A DNA stretch of 64,000 nucleotides from Fimbriimonadales bacterium. GTDB lineage: Bacteria > Armatimonadota > Fimbriimonadia > Fimbriimonadales > GBS-DC. The first letter of the stretch is position 1, and every line of letters begins with the position of its first letter. This document shows, in pieces, positions 27,063 through 35,820 of the stretch. The translations under genes were made by a program, and so were the position numbers. A model generated the notes under the pieces. That model saw only the letters and a program-made list of their open reading frames with translations, had not been told where the DNA came from and did no database searches. Where the stretch lies: positions 1,926,562 to 1,990,561 of the forward strand of contig AP024673.1 of NCBI GenBank assembly GCA_025998675.1, written 5' to 3'.

Positions 27063-28805
27063 TCACTCCTCAATCGCGTCGCCTGCGCCGCGCGGGACGC
27101 GGATACTGTCCACAATCTCCTGAATGTGCGTCGGGGGCGGCGGGGTCAGGCGCGAGACCACCAGCGCGGTCAGCAGGTTCAGCAGCATGCCCACAATCCC
27201 GATGCCCTCCGCGCTGATTCCGAAAAAGTCGGCGATTATGGGCTGGGGCGCGCCGAAGAGCTGCGGGGCGCGCATCAGCCCAATCATCACGCTGGTAAAG
27301 CCCAGCCCGACCAGCATCCCCGCAATCGCGCCCTGCGCGTTCATCCGACGGTCGAAGATGCCCAGCAAAATCGCGGGGAACAGTCCCGACGCCGCCAGCC
27401 CGAACGCGAACGCCACCACCTGCGCCACGAAGCCCGGCGGGTTGATGCCCAGATACGCCGCCGCCGCCAGCGCGGGAATCATCGCCAGCCGCCCCACCAG
27501 CAGGCGCAATCGCTCCGGCGCGCGCGGGTTGAAAACGCGGTAATACAAATCGTGCGCCACTGCGCTGGACATCGCAATCAGCAGCCCGGACGCCGTTGAA
27601 AGCGCCGCCGCCAGCCCGCCCGCCGCCAGCAGCGCAATCACAAACGGCGCAAGACGCGCTACTTCGGGCGTCGATAGCACGATAATGTCGTTGTCCAGAT
27701 GCACCTCGTTGGCGCTGGTCATGTCAGGCGCGTTGAAGTCGGGCTTGCCGCCTTTCTCTGCAAACGTCTTGCCCTTCGCGACCTGCACGACTCCATCGCC
27801 GTTTTTGTCAACAATCTTCAGCAGTCCCGTCTGCTCCCACTTGGCGACCCAGTCGATCTGGCGCGCCTGCTCAATCGGCTTGCCGTGCAGGGTATTGATG
27901 AGGTTATAGCGGGCAAACATCGCCAGCGCAGGCGCGGTCGTGTAGAGCAGCCCGATAAACAGCAGCGCCCAGAACGCCGAGTAGCGTGCGGAACGCACAT
28001 CGGGCGTTGTGTAGAAACGGATAATCACATGGGGCAGTCCCGCCGTGCCCACCATCAGCGCGCCCGTGATTGCCAGCACATCGAGCATCGGCTTGCTCTG
28101 GAACGGCGCGGTGTATTCGGCGAAGCCCAGCTCGGTCTGCAGCCCATTGAGCCGCTCGCTGATGTCGCTGAAGGCGAACGCCAGCTGCGGAATCGGGTTG
28201 CCTGTGAGCAGGTACGCCAGCGCCACGCACGGAATGAGATAGGCGATGATGAGAATCGCGTACTGCGCCGCCTGAGTCCATGTGACGCCCTTCATCCCGC
28301 CCAGAATCGCGAAGAAGGCGACCACCGCCACGCCAATCAGCACGCCCTGCGCGATGTCGATGGCTAAGAATCGGCTGAACACAATCCCAACGCCGCGCAT
28401 CTGTCCCGCGACATAGACCAGCGAGACGAAGATGGTCGCCAGCGCGGCGAGCGTGCGCGCGGTGTTCGAGGCGTAGCGGTCGCCCACGAAGTCGGGCACG
28501 GTGAACTTGCGGTACTTGCGCAGGTACGGCGCGAGCAGCAGCGCCAGCAACACATAGCCGCCCGTCCAGCCCATCAGGTAAATCGCGCCGTCGTAGCCCA
28601 GCACGGAAATCAGCCCCGCCATCGAGATGAAGCTCGCCGCGCTCATCCAGTCGGCGGCGGTCGCCGCGCCGTTCGCCACGGGCGGCACGCCCCGCCCCGC
28701 GACATAGAAACCCTTCGTATCGCGCACCCGCGCCGAGTAGCCGATATACAGATAGAGCGCGAAGCTCAACCCAACCATCAGGTAGGTCCAGACTTCTACC
28801 GACAT
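27063..28805 (-). CDS. Sodium/solute symporter (SSS family, ActP/acetate-type)
   Basis: A 580-residue inner-membrane Na+-coupled symporter with 13-14 helices. Family signals include YIGYSARVRDTKGFYVAGRGVPPVANGAATAADWMSAASF at residues 20-60 and GGMKGVTWTQAAQY near residue 170. A GLAAALSTASGLL helix lies near 400, with AVAHDLYYRVFNP after it. An insertion near residues 315-375 contains KIVDKNGDGVVQVAKGK, an EF-hand-like acidic loop typical of the acetate/lactate-like branch paired with DUF4212 subunits. The substrate is likely a short-chain carboxylate, by family inference. It is co-transcribed with the small subunit gene 13 bases upstream. Confidence 0.88.
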   Translation of the reverse strand: MSVEVWTYLMVGLSFALYLYIGYSARVRDTKGFYVAGRGVPPVANGAATAADWMSAASFISMAGLISVLGYDGAIYLMGWTGGYVLLALLLAPYLRKYRKFTVPDFVGDRYASNTARTLAALATIFVSLVYVAGQMRGVGIVFSRFLAIDIAQGVLIGVAVVAFFAILGGMKGVTWTQAAQYAILIIAYLIPCVALAYLLTGNPIPQLAFAFSDISERLNGLQTELGFAEYTAPFQSKPMLDVLAITGALMVGTAGLPHVIIRFYTTPDVRSARYSAFWALLFIGLLYTTAPALAMFARYNLINTLHGKPIEQARQIDWVAKWEQTGLLKIVDKNGDGVVQVAKGKTFAEKGGKPDFNAPDMTSANEVHLDNDIIVLSTPEVARLAPFVIALLAAGGLAAALSTASGLLIAMSSAVAHDLYYRVFNPRAPERLRLLVGRLAMIPALAAAAYLGINPPGFVAQVVAFAFGLAASGLFPAILLGIFDRRMNAQGAIAGMLVGLGFTSVMIGLMRAPQLFGAPQPIIADFFGISAEGIGIVGMLLNLLTALVVSRLTPPPPTHIQEIVDSIRVPRGAGDAIEE

Positions 28806-28817
28806 CCCTGCCTCCCG

Positions 28818-29075
28818 CTATTCATGCACATCGTATTGCCTGTCGAGCGCGTCCATGCGGCGGGCATAGATCCAGATGAGCAGGATGAACACATAGATAC
28901 TGCCCTGCTGTGCGAACCAGAAGCCCAGCGGCGCGTTGCCCAGTCGGAACTGGTTCAGCCACGGCGCCAGCACGATGCTCACCAGATACGCCGTTGCAAA
29001 CCAGACGGCGAGCAGGAGAGCAATCAGGCGCACATTCGCACGCCAGTAGGCGCGCAGGGGATTCTCCGAACGCAT
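28818..29075 (-). CDS. DUF4212 small subunit of a sodium/substrate symporter
   Basis: An 85-residue membrane protein with two helices (about 15-37 and 55-72). The typical core is YWRANVRLIALLLAVWFATAY followed by PLGFWFAQQGSIYVFILLIWIYARRMDALDRQY. Proteins with this FWFAQQGSIYVF motif are always encoded directly before an SSS-family symporter gene and are thought to be part of the transport complex. The order here is the same. The start MRSENPLRAYWR at 29075 lacks a strong Shine-Dalgarno. Confidence 0.88.
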   Translation of the reverse strand: MRSENPLRAYWRANVRLIALLLAVWFATAYLVSIVLAPWLNQFRLGNAPLGFWFAQQGSIYVFILLIWIYARRMDALDRQYDVHE

Positions 29076-29542
29076 GGACGCGAAATTACGCGGCGCAAGC
29101 TGAGAATCCTGCTGGGAACTCTCGGGCGGGCGGTCGCGTATAACTGTTTACAGGGTTTGGGTCGGTCGCCCACCTGTTGGAGGCGCGGGCTGGCTCCACC
29201 GTCAGCCTTGCCGCCCGCGACGCGGCGCGTCTCGATGCGCCCTCGAAGGCTGGCGTCGGTGTTCGCTACTACAGGGGGGGTAGAAGGGCACTGCCAGCCG
29301 CGCCTCTGAAACCTCAATGCCGACTCCTGCCGCTGGCGGCGCGGAAGAGACGCCTCTAACCCATAAGGATACAATCGTACATCCTATGCCTGTGAACACT
29401 GCAGGACGAAATTGCAATTGGATGCCTCGCGAAAACCTCATAAAACTGGCGCACTGTCGTGGAGAATTCGGGTAAAATTGGATTCAAAACGGCAGGAACA
29501 CAACGGGCTTCGTCAAAAATCTGTTTCAACACAGGAGGACAA
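29076..29542. other. Intergenic stretch without a supported gene
   Basis: About 470 bases between the divergent DUF4212 gene and the lipoprotein gene. I see only short, unconvincing frames. A TAAAAT box at 29474-29479 and the Shine-Dalgarno AGGAGGACAA at 29534-29542 belong to the lipoprotein gene. The part at 29140-29340 is GC-rich with several short inverted repeats and could be a decayed gene. Confidence 0.4.
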
Positions 29543-32500
29543 ATGATGCGTACCCTGATGCTACTTATGGTCGGATTAGTGGCGGGATGTGCGTTGGTAC
29601 AATCGGCTTCGCAATCCTTCACCATCAAAGTCGTCAACGAGCAAAACAAACCTGTCGCAGACGCTATCGTCACTGTGTATGAAAAGTCCAGTTCTGGAGG
29701 ACGCTCAGAGATCTTCAGGCAAAGTTGGCGAAAGACCGACGCGAATGGCAAAGCGATTTTCTCGGATGCCTCGCGCTACCGCCCTTCACGCGGTCAAACC
29801 GTAAGCTCCACCTCTTGGGAGGTGGCGGTTAGAGGCCCCGGATACCTTCCCCACCGCGAGATAGTGAAGAACGCCAGGTTAGGCACGACACATACGATCA
29901 TGCTCAAGCGCAGCGCGAAGACATTTACGCTTGTCCTCCGCTCCGAAACCGGGCAACCCATCCCAGAGGACCTGCAACCCGTTATTCTGGATTCTTCAGA
30001 TACAGACGAAAGCAACGAGTATGAGTGGGTTGTTTTTGAATACAAAAACGCCGCAGCGAACGATTGGCAGGGGGGCAGAGACGCGGCTGTGCGTCGGATC
30101 TATGGTCAATTCATGGCAGAGCGTATCAGTAGTGGACGCTATCGAATCAGTCTACCAGCCCAGTTTCGCAACCCCCTCTTGCTCATTATTCACCATGAAG
30201 GGTTTCTCCGCACTTTTGCGACCAAAATTTCGGCTGAGCAGGTCAGACAAGGGCGCGCTGAAATCACGCTTCCGAAACCGTTCACTGCCCGTGTGCATTT
30301 TGACACCACCCGCAGATCCGCCTCCGAGAAAAAACTGGTCTACTCCTTGAAGGTTCCCTTTTGGAATTTGCAGGTGCTTCGTGATATCTGTCTCGAAGAA
30401 GGACTGCTGCCGAACGGTAAAGTAACAACTCTGGAGTGGGACGACTTTTGTGGAGAAATAAATGTCTCCATGCAAAGTCTCGAGGGCAATGTAGAGTGGC
30501 AAACTCCAGCGTTTAATCCCTTCAACTTAGTCAGCGATGACAATAGAGAACTGACCTTGACCTACAAGCCGTTGGATGCCGAAGGGTTCAGGGGCAATCT
30601 TACGCACACTGTTCAGGTCTATCGGGCAGACGGCGCGCCCGCCAGCGGCAAGCCGTGCCGACTTATGGTAGCCAATGAGAATATTGTCATAGCCGAACAG
30701 ATTCTGGACAGTCAGGGTCGAGCCGTGTTCAAGAATCTACGGGAGGCGACGTCATATTCCCTCGAAGTGGATGGACACCTCGTGGGCGCTCTCGAGGTAA
30801 GCGAGTACGAGGACCAGCCCTCTACTTTTCGAGTACCGCTCTGTGTGGGCGATCCAATGCCAGAACTGGAACTGACCGATTTGCGTACTGGTGAACGGGT
30901 TCGGCTGCGTGATTTCAAAGGAAAGTGGGTATATTTGAGTTTCTGCGACCCTGTTTTGAATAAGCGGACTCTCCAACGGATTGTCGAAGAGCGCGATCGG
31001 GTTGAGAAAGAGCTACACCACAGGCTCGCGCTCCTGGCAGTTGTGCCCGCGCCGACTAATTACACAGACCATATCGAAGCGCATCTGAAGGAAGGGGGTA
31101 TATGGGGCAAAGTGCGCTGTTGCCGAGTGGATCCGCAAACGCTGTATGATTTGGATCCTCGAACCCAACTCAGTGATATGCTGATCGCCCCTTCAGGAGT
31201 AATTGCCTGGATGGGGAATCATCCACCGCTGGTTAATTCGGTGATTGACGAAATTGTCCGATTGATGGAGTTGCCAGAATCCGCCCGTAAACAAGAGCGT
31301 GTGTACACCGTCAGGGTGCGCGTCATCGACGATCAGAGCCGCCCTGTGCCGAATGCATCGGTGTCGGTACATCAGCCTGAATACTATGGTGGACGTTCGA
31401 AGATTTTCAAGGAACTCTGGCAAAAGACGGACGCTGATGGCGTCTGCACTTTTCAAGCCGATCGAGAGATTCTTGAGAACAACGCCTACGCCTTTTTTTC
31501 TGATGAACGCCAGAGCTGGGCGGTCAATGTTTCGGCTGCAGGGTATCTCCCTTACACAGGCACTCTAAGTCCCCCCCGCCTCGAAGCCACTTACACCATT
31601 GTGCTGAAGCGCGGCGCAAGAGCGTTTGAGCTGGTTTTGCGTAATGAAACGGGTAAACCCCTGCCAGACAATCTGGAACCCGCGGTTATTGCGCTGCCAC
31701 GCCGAGACCAGGCCGCGCACATTGTCGATAACTATTGGGAGGATGAGCCAGGCAAAGACGCCGAGCATCCGTCTATTGGTCGTATCCACAGTCAATTTGG
31801 GGTGGAATCTCTGGGGGCTGGGCGTTATCGAGTCAGTCTCCCTGAAAAGTTCGACGCGCCGCTGCTTGTGATCATCTATCATAAAGGTTTCCTACGTGCG
31901 TTTGCCGCGCGCATCCCTGCGGAGCAGGTCAGACGCGGATATGCGGAACTCACGCTCCCCAAGCCCTTCCGTGCACAAATCCGTTTTGATACCACAATAA
32001 CAACCGATACCCCAGAAAGTTTGGCTTATAGCCTGGTGTTCTCGTTTGACCACGAGGAACAGTGGCTCTTTTCACTCCCTATAGATTCTGAAACGCTCCC
32101 TGACGGTCAGATCATAACAAAGACCTGGGATGACCTCGGCGGAGATGTGACAATCAATTTGTTCAGAAACCTCGGAGGGACTCTAACGCCCTATGCATCC
32201 AAACCCTTGGAGCCATCGTCAGAGGGAGTGGCGCGCCTCGAGTTGAGTTACAGGCAACCGCGCCCTGAATTGCTGCGGGGGAATCTGACCCACACCGTGC
32301 ACGTCAAGCGTGCAGACGGTACGCCTGCAAAAGGCTTACCCTATGTCGTAACCGCCGAAGAGGCGGAACAGAGTATCATCGTCACTCAGGGTGTGCTTGA
32401 CGCCGAAGGACGAGCGACAATACAAAACCTTCGCGGCGATGTCGACTATCAATTGGCAGTGGATAACGAAGAGGTCGGACACTTCATACTGAATGACCCG

Positions 32501-32998
32501 GAACACCGCCACACGAGCTTTCGTATCTCCTATCGTGAAGGCGATTCCGCGCCTGATTTGACACTGACCGATCTGGATACAGATAAACAGTTTCGACTGA
32601 GCGAATTTAAGGGCAAATGGGTGTATATCATCCTGTGGGCGACCTGGTGCGACTCCTGCGAAGACATCCTGAAGTGGATTGGCGAGGAGAGTGATGAGAT
32701 CGAAGAGGTGTTCAAGGGTAAAGTTGTTCTTTTGACAATCAGCCTTGACGAGTCTACGAAGCCGATAAAGCCTTACCTGGAGAAAGTGGGCGCTTGGGGG
32801 AAGGCGCGACACTGTTGGTCCGGTGCGGGCAAATGGGATAGCCCTGCCAGTCGCAAGTTTATGCTGGATTCAATTCCGCTTGCCGTGCTAATAGACCCGG
32901 CGGGTAAGATAGCAGAATACACGACTCCGCTCATGGCATCGCTGCTCTATCAAATTGCGGAGAAGGTGGATCCTTCGATACTTAAGGACGAGCCATAG
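29543..32998 (+). CDS. Large lipoprotein: two tandem copies of an Ig-like/TlpA-like unit
   Basis: A 1151-residue predicted lipoprotein (lipobox LVAGC near residue 15). It is built from two homologous halves of roughly 570 residues. Each starts with a transthyretin/carboxypeptidase-regulatory-like strand (FTIKVVNEQNKPVADAIVTV near 25; YTVRVRVIDDQSRPVPNASV near 588). Each passes through matching blocks (LVLRSETGQPIP / LVLRNETGKPLP; RGNLTHTVQVYRADG / RGNLTHTVHVKRADG) and ends in a thioredoxin-like domain. Only the second half keeps the redox pair (WCDSC, Cys1036/Cys1039); the first reads FCDPVLNK. It is AT-richer than its neighbours. It may be an envelope thiol-disulfide or scaffold protein; function is not established. 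Confidence 0.8.
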   Translation: MMRTLMLLMVGLVAGCALVQSASQSFTIKVVNEQNKPVADAIVTVYEKSSSGGRSEIFRQSWRKTDANGKAIFSDASRYRPSRGQTVSSTSWEVAVRGPGYLPHREIVKNARLGTTHTIMLKRSAKTFTLVLRSETGQPIPEDLQPVILDSSDTDESNEYEWVVFEYKNAAANDWQGGRDAAVRRIYGQFMAERISSGRYRISLPAQFRNPLLLIIHHEGFLRTFATKISAEQVRQGRAEITLPKPFTARVHFDTTRRSASEKKLVYSLKVPFWNLQVLRDICLEEGLLPNGKVTTLEWDDFCGEINVSMQSLEGNVEWQTPAFNPFNLVSDDNRELTLTYKPLDAEGFRGNLTHTVQVYRADGAPASGKPCRLMVANENIVIAEQILDSQGRAVFKNLREATSYSLEVDGHLVGALEVSEYEDQPSTFRVPLCVGDPMPELELTDLRTGERVRLRDFKGKWVYLSFCDPVLNKRTLQRIVEERDRVEKELHHRLALLAVVPAPTNYTDHIEAHLKEGGIWGKVRCCRVDPQTLYDLDPRTQLSDMLIAPSGVIAWMGNHPPLVNSVIDEIVRLMELPESARKQERVYTVRVRVIDDQSRPVPNASVSVHQPEYYGGRSKIFKELWQKTDADGVCTFQADREILENNAYAFFSDERQSWAVNVSAAGYLPYTGTLSPPRLEATYTIVLKRGARAFELVLRNETGKPLPDNLEPAVIALPRRDQAAHIVDNYWEDEPGKDAEHPSIGRIHSQFGVESLGAGRYRVSLPEKFDAPLLVIIYHKGFLRAFAARIPAEQVRRGYAELTLPKPFRAQIRFDTTITTDTPESLAYSLVFSFDHEEQWLFSLPIDSETLPDGQIITKTWDDLGGDVTINLFRNLGGTLTPYASKPLEPSSEGVARLELSYRQPRPELLRGNLTHTVHVKRADGTPAKGLPYVVTAEEAEQSIIVTQGVLDAEGRATIQNLRGDVDYQLAVDNEEVGHFILNDPEHRHTSFRISYREGDSAPDLTLTDLDTDKQFRLSEFKGKWVYIILWATWCDSCEDILKWIGEESDEIEEVFKGKVVLLTISLDESTKPIKPYLEKVGAWGKARHCWSGAGKWDSPASRKFMLDSIPLAVLIDPAGKIAEYTTPLMASLLYQIAEKVDPSILKDEP

Positions 32999-33009
32999 TG
33001 CGGGTTGAT

Positions 33010-33169
33010 TAAGTGTCTTTGCAGTGAATTTTCAGCGACCCCCTTGCCCGCGCGCGTAATTTGGAGTGCTGAAGCGGGAGCTTCAGCCTCGCGGAAGCTC
33101 CGCTTCCGCACCGCACTCCATAAAGACGGTGCTGCGCGCGCGTGTCGCAATTCTCATGCAAGACACTTA
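33010..33169. repeat. MITE-like element with TAAGTGTCTT ends
   Basis: Terminal inverted repeats TAAGTGTCTT (33010-33019) and AAGACACTTA (33160-33169). Similarity extends inward about 25-30 bases with small indels (GCA..GAATT..GCGAC). The centre (33063-33117) is a GGAGTGC...GCACTCC palindrome containing two smaller hairpins. The right end truncates a minus-strand integrase fragment and supplies its stop codon. No coding frame of its own. Confidence 0.6.
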
Positions 33170-33256
33170 GTGCTTGCCCGTCCGATTGAGCCAGAGTGTG
33201 AACGCTTCTATCCTCTCACTCCTCGAAACAAAAAGGCTGAGTCTGGTAGCCTTCAC
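33167..33256 (-). pseudogene. N-terminal fragment of a related tyrosine integrase
   Basis: From GTG at 33256 the minus strand reads VKATRLSLFVSRSERIEAF then TLWLNR, matching the intact integrase N terminus MKTPRLSIQVQESEIREAF then TLWLES. The fragment ends after 29 codons at a TAA supplied by the end of the 33010-33169 element. It faces away from the intact integrase, with the left tRNA copy between them. Confidence 0.7.
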
Positions 33257-33328
33257 GGTTGCCTCCGTGTCGGTTGGATGGGGCGCGCCACAGTGGGTAG
33301 GGGTTGCGTGGGGCGCAAGAAAAAACGG

Positions 33329-33334
33329 GTATAC
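33329..33334 (+). promoter_or_regulatory. -10 element (TATACT) of the left tRNA-Gln copy
   Basis: CGGGTATACTCCATGCGT precedes the left tRNA copy. The right copy has the near-identical CGGGTACACTGCATGCGC at 45542-45559. In the integration model the left version is the original chromosomal promoter. Confidence 0.5.
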
Positions 33335-33345
33335 TCCATGCGTGT

Positions 33346-33416
33346 TGCCGGGTCGTCTAAGGGCAGGACGCCAGACTTTGGATCTGGTAGTGGTGGTTCG
33401 AATCCACCCCCGCGTG
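33346..33416 (+). pseudogene. Degenerate tRNA-Gln(UUG) copy at the left end of the element
   Basis: Cloverleaf arms are present: D arm, anticodon arm CCAGA-CTTTGGA-TCTGG with anticodon TTG, and T arm GGTGG-TTCGAAT-CCACC. The acceptor 3' strand is CCCGCGT instead of CCCGGCA, leaving the outer three pairs (1-72, 2-71, 3-70) unpaired, and the 3' end is GAAA rather than GCCA. It is best read as a chromosomal 5' part joined to element sequence after integration. It should not yield a functional tRNA. Confidence 0.8.
33362..33412. repeat. Left attachment core (51-bp direct repeat)
   Basis: Positions 33362-33412 are identical to 45578-45628. One mismatch (G at 33361, T at 45577) precedes the block, then another 17 identical bases. 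The block runs from the D loop to the first acceptor bases of tRNA-Gln. The two copies are 12,216 bp apart and define the element's ends. Confidence 0.85.
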
Positions 33417-33498
33417 AAATTCCACAATCCCTTGTGCCTCCACACAATCAGCCCACTGCCGATTGCACTCGCGCCCCTGAACCGTCAGAAAAGCACTC

Positions 33499-34428
33499 GT
33501 GAAGACTCCCAGACTCAGCATTCAGGTTCAGGAGAGTGAGATTCGAGAAGCGTTCACCCTGTGGCTGGAATCCCTTGAAGCGCGAGGGATTGCACCTCGC
33601 ACACTGGAAAACTACCGCGAAGGCGTCGGGCAATTCGTGGCGTTTCTGGAGCCGCACGCTGCCACCCTTGACGCCGTGCAACCTGCCCATATCCGCAAGT
33701 GGCTAATCCACAAGCAACGCAAGGGCGTTTCGCCCTACACTGTGCGCAACGCCTATCGGCTCCCGCGCCTATTCTGGCGGTGGTGCTTGCGAGAGGAACT
33801 CACGGCGAATGACCCGTTCCAGAAGGTAGAGAAACCCAAAGTACCGCCGACACTGAAACCCGCGCTGACGCCCGACGAGGTAGAGCAGATCCTGAAAGCG
33901 TGCGACGGCAAGCACTGGCTGCGCCTGCGCGATAAAGCCCTAATCCTGCTGCTGCTGGACACGGGGCTACGCATTCACGAGGCGCACAACCTGACCGTTG
34001 CCGACGCCTCGCAGGACGCCCTGCTCATTCGCGGGAAAGGTGGCAAGCAGCGCGTGGTGTTCCTGTCGCACGAGGTGCGCCTTGCGCTAAGACGCTACTT
34101 GAACGCCTGCCCCTTCGCGCCCACAGGCGACGCGCCCCTGTGGTGGGGCAGATTCGGCGCACTGACGCTGCACGGACTGAAAACCGCCGTGCGAGATATA
34201 GGCGCACGCGCGGGACTGAAAAGACGCCTCGGACCGCACACCTTCCGCCGAACCTTCGCCACTTGGAGCCTGCGGAGCGGGATTGACCTCGAACAACTGC
34301 GCCAACTCATGGGACACTCGGACTACTCGGTCTTGCGTCACTACCTCGCGCTGGTGGAAGCCGACCTGAAACAGGCACACCAGCAGCATAGCCCGCTGAA
34401 CAACTTGCGCAACCGCAAGCAGAAATGA
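33499..34428 (+). CDS. int: Tyrosine recombinase / integrase of the tRNA-Gln element
   Basis: A 309-residue phage-type site-specific recombinase. It has an N-terminal SAM-like core-binding domain (residues about 14-105) and a catalytic domain. The pentad is visible: Arg158 in DTGLRIHEAHNL, Lys180/183 in the beta-hairpin IRGKGGK, His247 and Arg250 in GPHTFRRTF, His273 in LMGHSDYS, and the nucleophile Tyr282 in RHYLALVEAD. It starts at GTG 33499, 83 bases after the left tRNA copy, the usual int-att arrangement. It should cut and rejoin the tRNA-Gln repeats. Its C-terminal part is duplicated as a fragment at 35821-35952 and its N-terminal part is inverted at 33167-33256. Confidence 0.93.
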   Translation: MKTPRLSIQVQESEIREAFTLWLESLEARGIAPRTLENYREGVGQFVAFLEPHAATLDAVQPAHIRKWLIHKQRKGVSPYTVRNAYRLPRLFWRWCLREELTANDPFQKVEKPKVPPTLKPALTPDEVEQILKACDGKHWLRLRDKALILLLLDTGLRIHEAHNLTVADASQDALLIRGKGGKQRVVFLSHEVRLALRRYLNACPFAPTGDAPLWWGRFGALTLHGLKTAVRDIGARAGLKRRLGPHTFRRTFATWSLRSGIDLEQLRQLMGHSDYSVLRHYLALVEADLKQAHQQHSPLNNLRNRKQK

Positions 34429-34439
34429 GGCAACCGTTG

Positions 34440-34616
34440 CCGAATTTCTGCACGCAAGGCGCGGGGTGAACCGCTCCGCGCCTCTATCTCGACACGCTTG
34501 GCAATTCCGTAAAGTGTGCGCGGGTAGTGCGTTATGAGACCCTGCGCCCGCTCGGTGATCATCGGTTTCCACTTCGCGCAACGGTGCTGCAGCCGATACG
34601 CATCCATAACGCGCAC
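34440..34616 (-). pseudogene. Truncated copy of the 35968-36312 gene
   Basis: The minus strand encodes YRLQHRCAKWK, ERAQGLITHY and KRVEIEAR, matching YRLEHPRAKWK, KRAQNLITHY and DQVEIGAQ of the intact gene at 35968-36312. There is an internal deletion of roughly 30 bases and the N-terminal part is lost. Like the intact copy, it lies convergent and just downstream of an integrase 3' end. Confidence 0.65.
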
Positions 34617-34644
34617 GCGCCGCGTTGCCGTAATGTGTTATGGG

Positions 34645-35382
34645 ATGAAACGCAGTGAACGGGTGTTTGGTCATGTGCGTTCGATTCTGCAGGCGCGGGG
34701 CGAAGCGACTTATGACGAAGTGCGCCGCGCACTCGCGCGAAAGGGTGTCCATCTGACCTATCGTGCGCTTCAAGCCCGCGTGAAACGGTGGGAACACAAG
34801 GGCTGGATACACACTCGTCGGCGCGGGTTCCCCGCCCGCGCGTCTCTATTTTTGCCCGACGAGCGTGCCATCAGGGCTGACATGGCGTCAGAACCACAGC
34901 CAACGACTCTCGCGGGGCTTGTGGCGCGGACTTGGGGCGTCTCGGAGCGGACGATGTATCGCGCGATGCGGGTGGGGCGTGTGCTGCAGCAACTGGAGAC
35001 CGCCTCTCCCGACGCTTGCGCGGTTCTGCGGGCGCACAAAGACGCGCTGTCGGGCGTTGTGACCTATCTGCCGTTGATTCCGATGCGTCTTCTGCCGTAT
35101 GTCGCGTGGCGTGTGGCGCGGGGCGAGCGGTCGCTGGGGCGCGTGGTGCGCGAGTTGCTCCAGACGCCGCTGCTCGAAGGCGCGGAGCGCACGCGCCTTG
35201 AACGCGCGGTCGCCCGTTGCCGTCGCGGGGCTGCCCGCGCCGCTGCCCAGCACTTGCATACGCTGGCGAGCGTTCTCAGTGAGATGCGGGCGATTGCGGG
35301 ACGAATGGGGAATGACGCGCTGATGGCGTTGATAGAAGACGCTCAATCCGCGTGCGACGCGCTCGGTATCATTGTGGGCTAA
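34645..35382 (+). CDS. Putative DNA-binding regulator with winged-helix-like N terminus
   Basis: A 245-residue protein starting MKRSERVFGHVRSIL. Residues about 1-55 (GEATYDEVRRALARKGVHLTYRALQARVKRWEHKGWIHTRRRG) look like a winged helix. A second helix-turn-helix-like motif near 85-105 reads LAGLVARTWGVSERTMYRAMRVGRVL. The C-terminal half is helical and Arg/Ala-rich without a recognised domain. An upstream ATG (34633) is also in frame. It overlaps the next gene's ATG by one base (TAATG). It lies between the two direct-repeat integrase/gene-X modules. It may be a replication or packaging regulator of the element, by inference. Confidence 0.6.
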   Translation: MKRSERVFGHVRSILQARGEATYDEVRRALARKGVHLTYRALQARVKRWEHKGWIHTRRRGFPARASLFLPDERAIRADMASEPQPTTLAGLVARTWGVSERTMYRAMRVGRVLQQLETASPDACAVLRAHKDALSGVVTYLPLIPMRLLPYVAWRVARGERSLGRVVRELLQTPLLEGAERTRLERAVARCRRGAARAAAQHLHTLASVLSEMRAIAGRMGNDALMALIEDAQSACDALGIIVG

Positions 35383-35759
35383 TGGATCGCATGACGCACG
35401 AGAAGTTGTATCGGGGTGTGTACGCCCGCTTGTCGGGCGAGCCTGCACGCGCTTTTGACGCCTATCTTCTCTATCGCGATACACTGTCGGTCAATGCCGT
35501 GTGTCGGGAGTTGGGCGTCTCGCCAGAGCAAGTCGAGCGTTGGCGACACGACTTTCACTGGGACAAGCGCGTGCGGTTCTACTTGGCGGAAGTGCGTCAG
35601 CGGGGGATGGCGTTGTCGCGTGAACGACTGATGGCAGGCGCGGTGGAGGCGGTGCGCTTGTTGCACGGCGTGGTGGTCGACGAGACCGCCCCCGTGCGCG
35701 AACGCACTCGGTGTGCGGAGATGTTGCTCACGATGGTCGGGTACTTCAACGCCAAGTAG
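35382..35759 (+). CDS. Small helix-turn-helix protein resembling phage terminase small subunits
   Basis: A 125-residue protein starting MDRMTHEKLYRGVYARL. The motif SVNAVCRELGVSPEQVERWRHDFHWDKRVRFYLAEV has the shape of the DNA-binding head of TerS/phBC6A51-type phage proteins (VAxELGVSxxTVxxWxxxFxWxxR). A helical C-terminal segment (GAVEAVRLLHGVVVDETAPVRERTRCAEMLL) is also typical of that group. Translation is coupled to the preceding gene. A TerS-like protein without a large subunit is a hallmark of phage satellites, but the resemblance is at motif level only. Confidence 0.55.
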   Translation: MDRMTHEKLYRGVYARLSGEPARAFDAYLLYRDTLSVNAVCRELGVSPEQVERWRHDFHWDKRVRFYLAEVRQRGMALSRERLMAGAVEAVRLLHGVVVDETAPVRERTRCAEMLLTMVGYFNAK

Positions 35760-35820
35760 ACCCGCACATCATGCGCCGCCGAGGGCGTTCCAGCTGTCAA
35801 CGATGTGTTGACCCATTACA

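Noticed and set aside
29177..29359. A 60-codon frame in the 29.1-29.5 kb gap
   Set aside because: No ribosome site, biased composition and no recognisable domain; at best a decayed gene.
33346..33416. A second functional tRNA-Gln
   Set aside because: Three outer acceptor pairs are mismatched and CCA is absent; it is better explained as an attachment-site hybrid.
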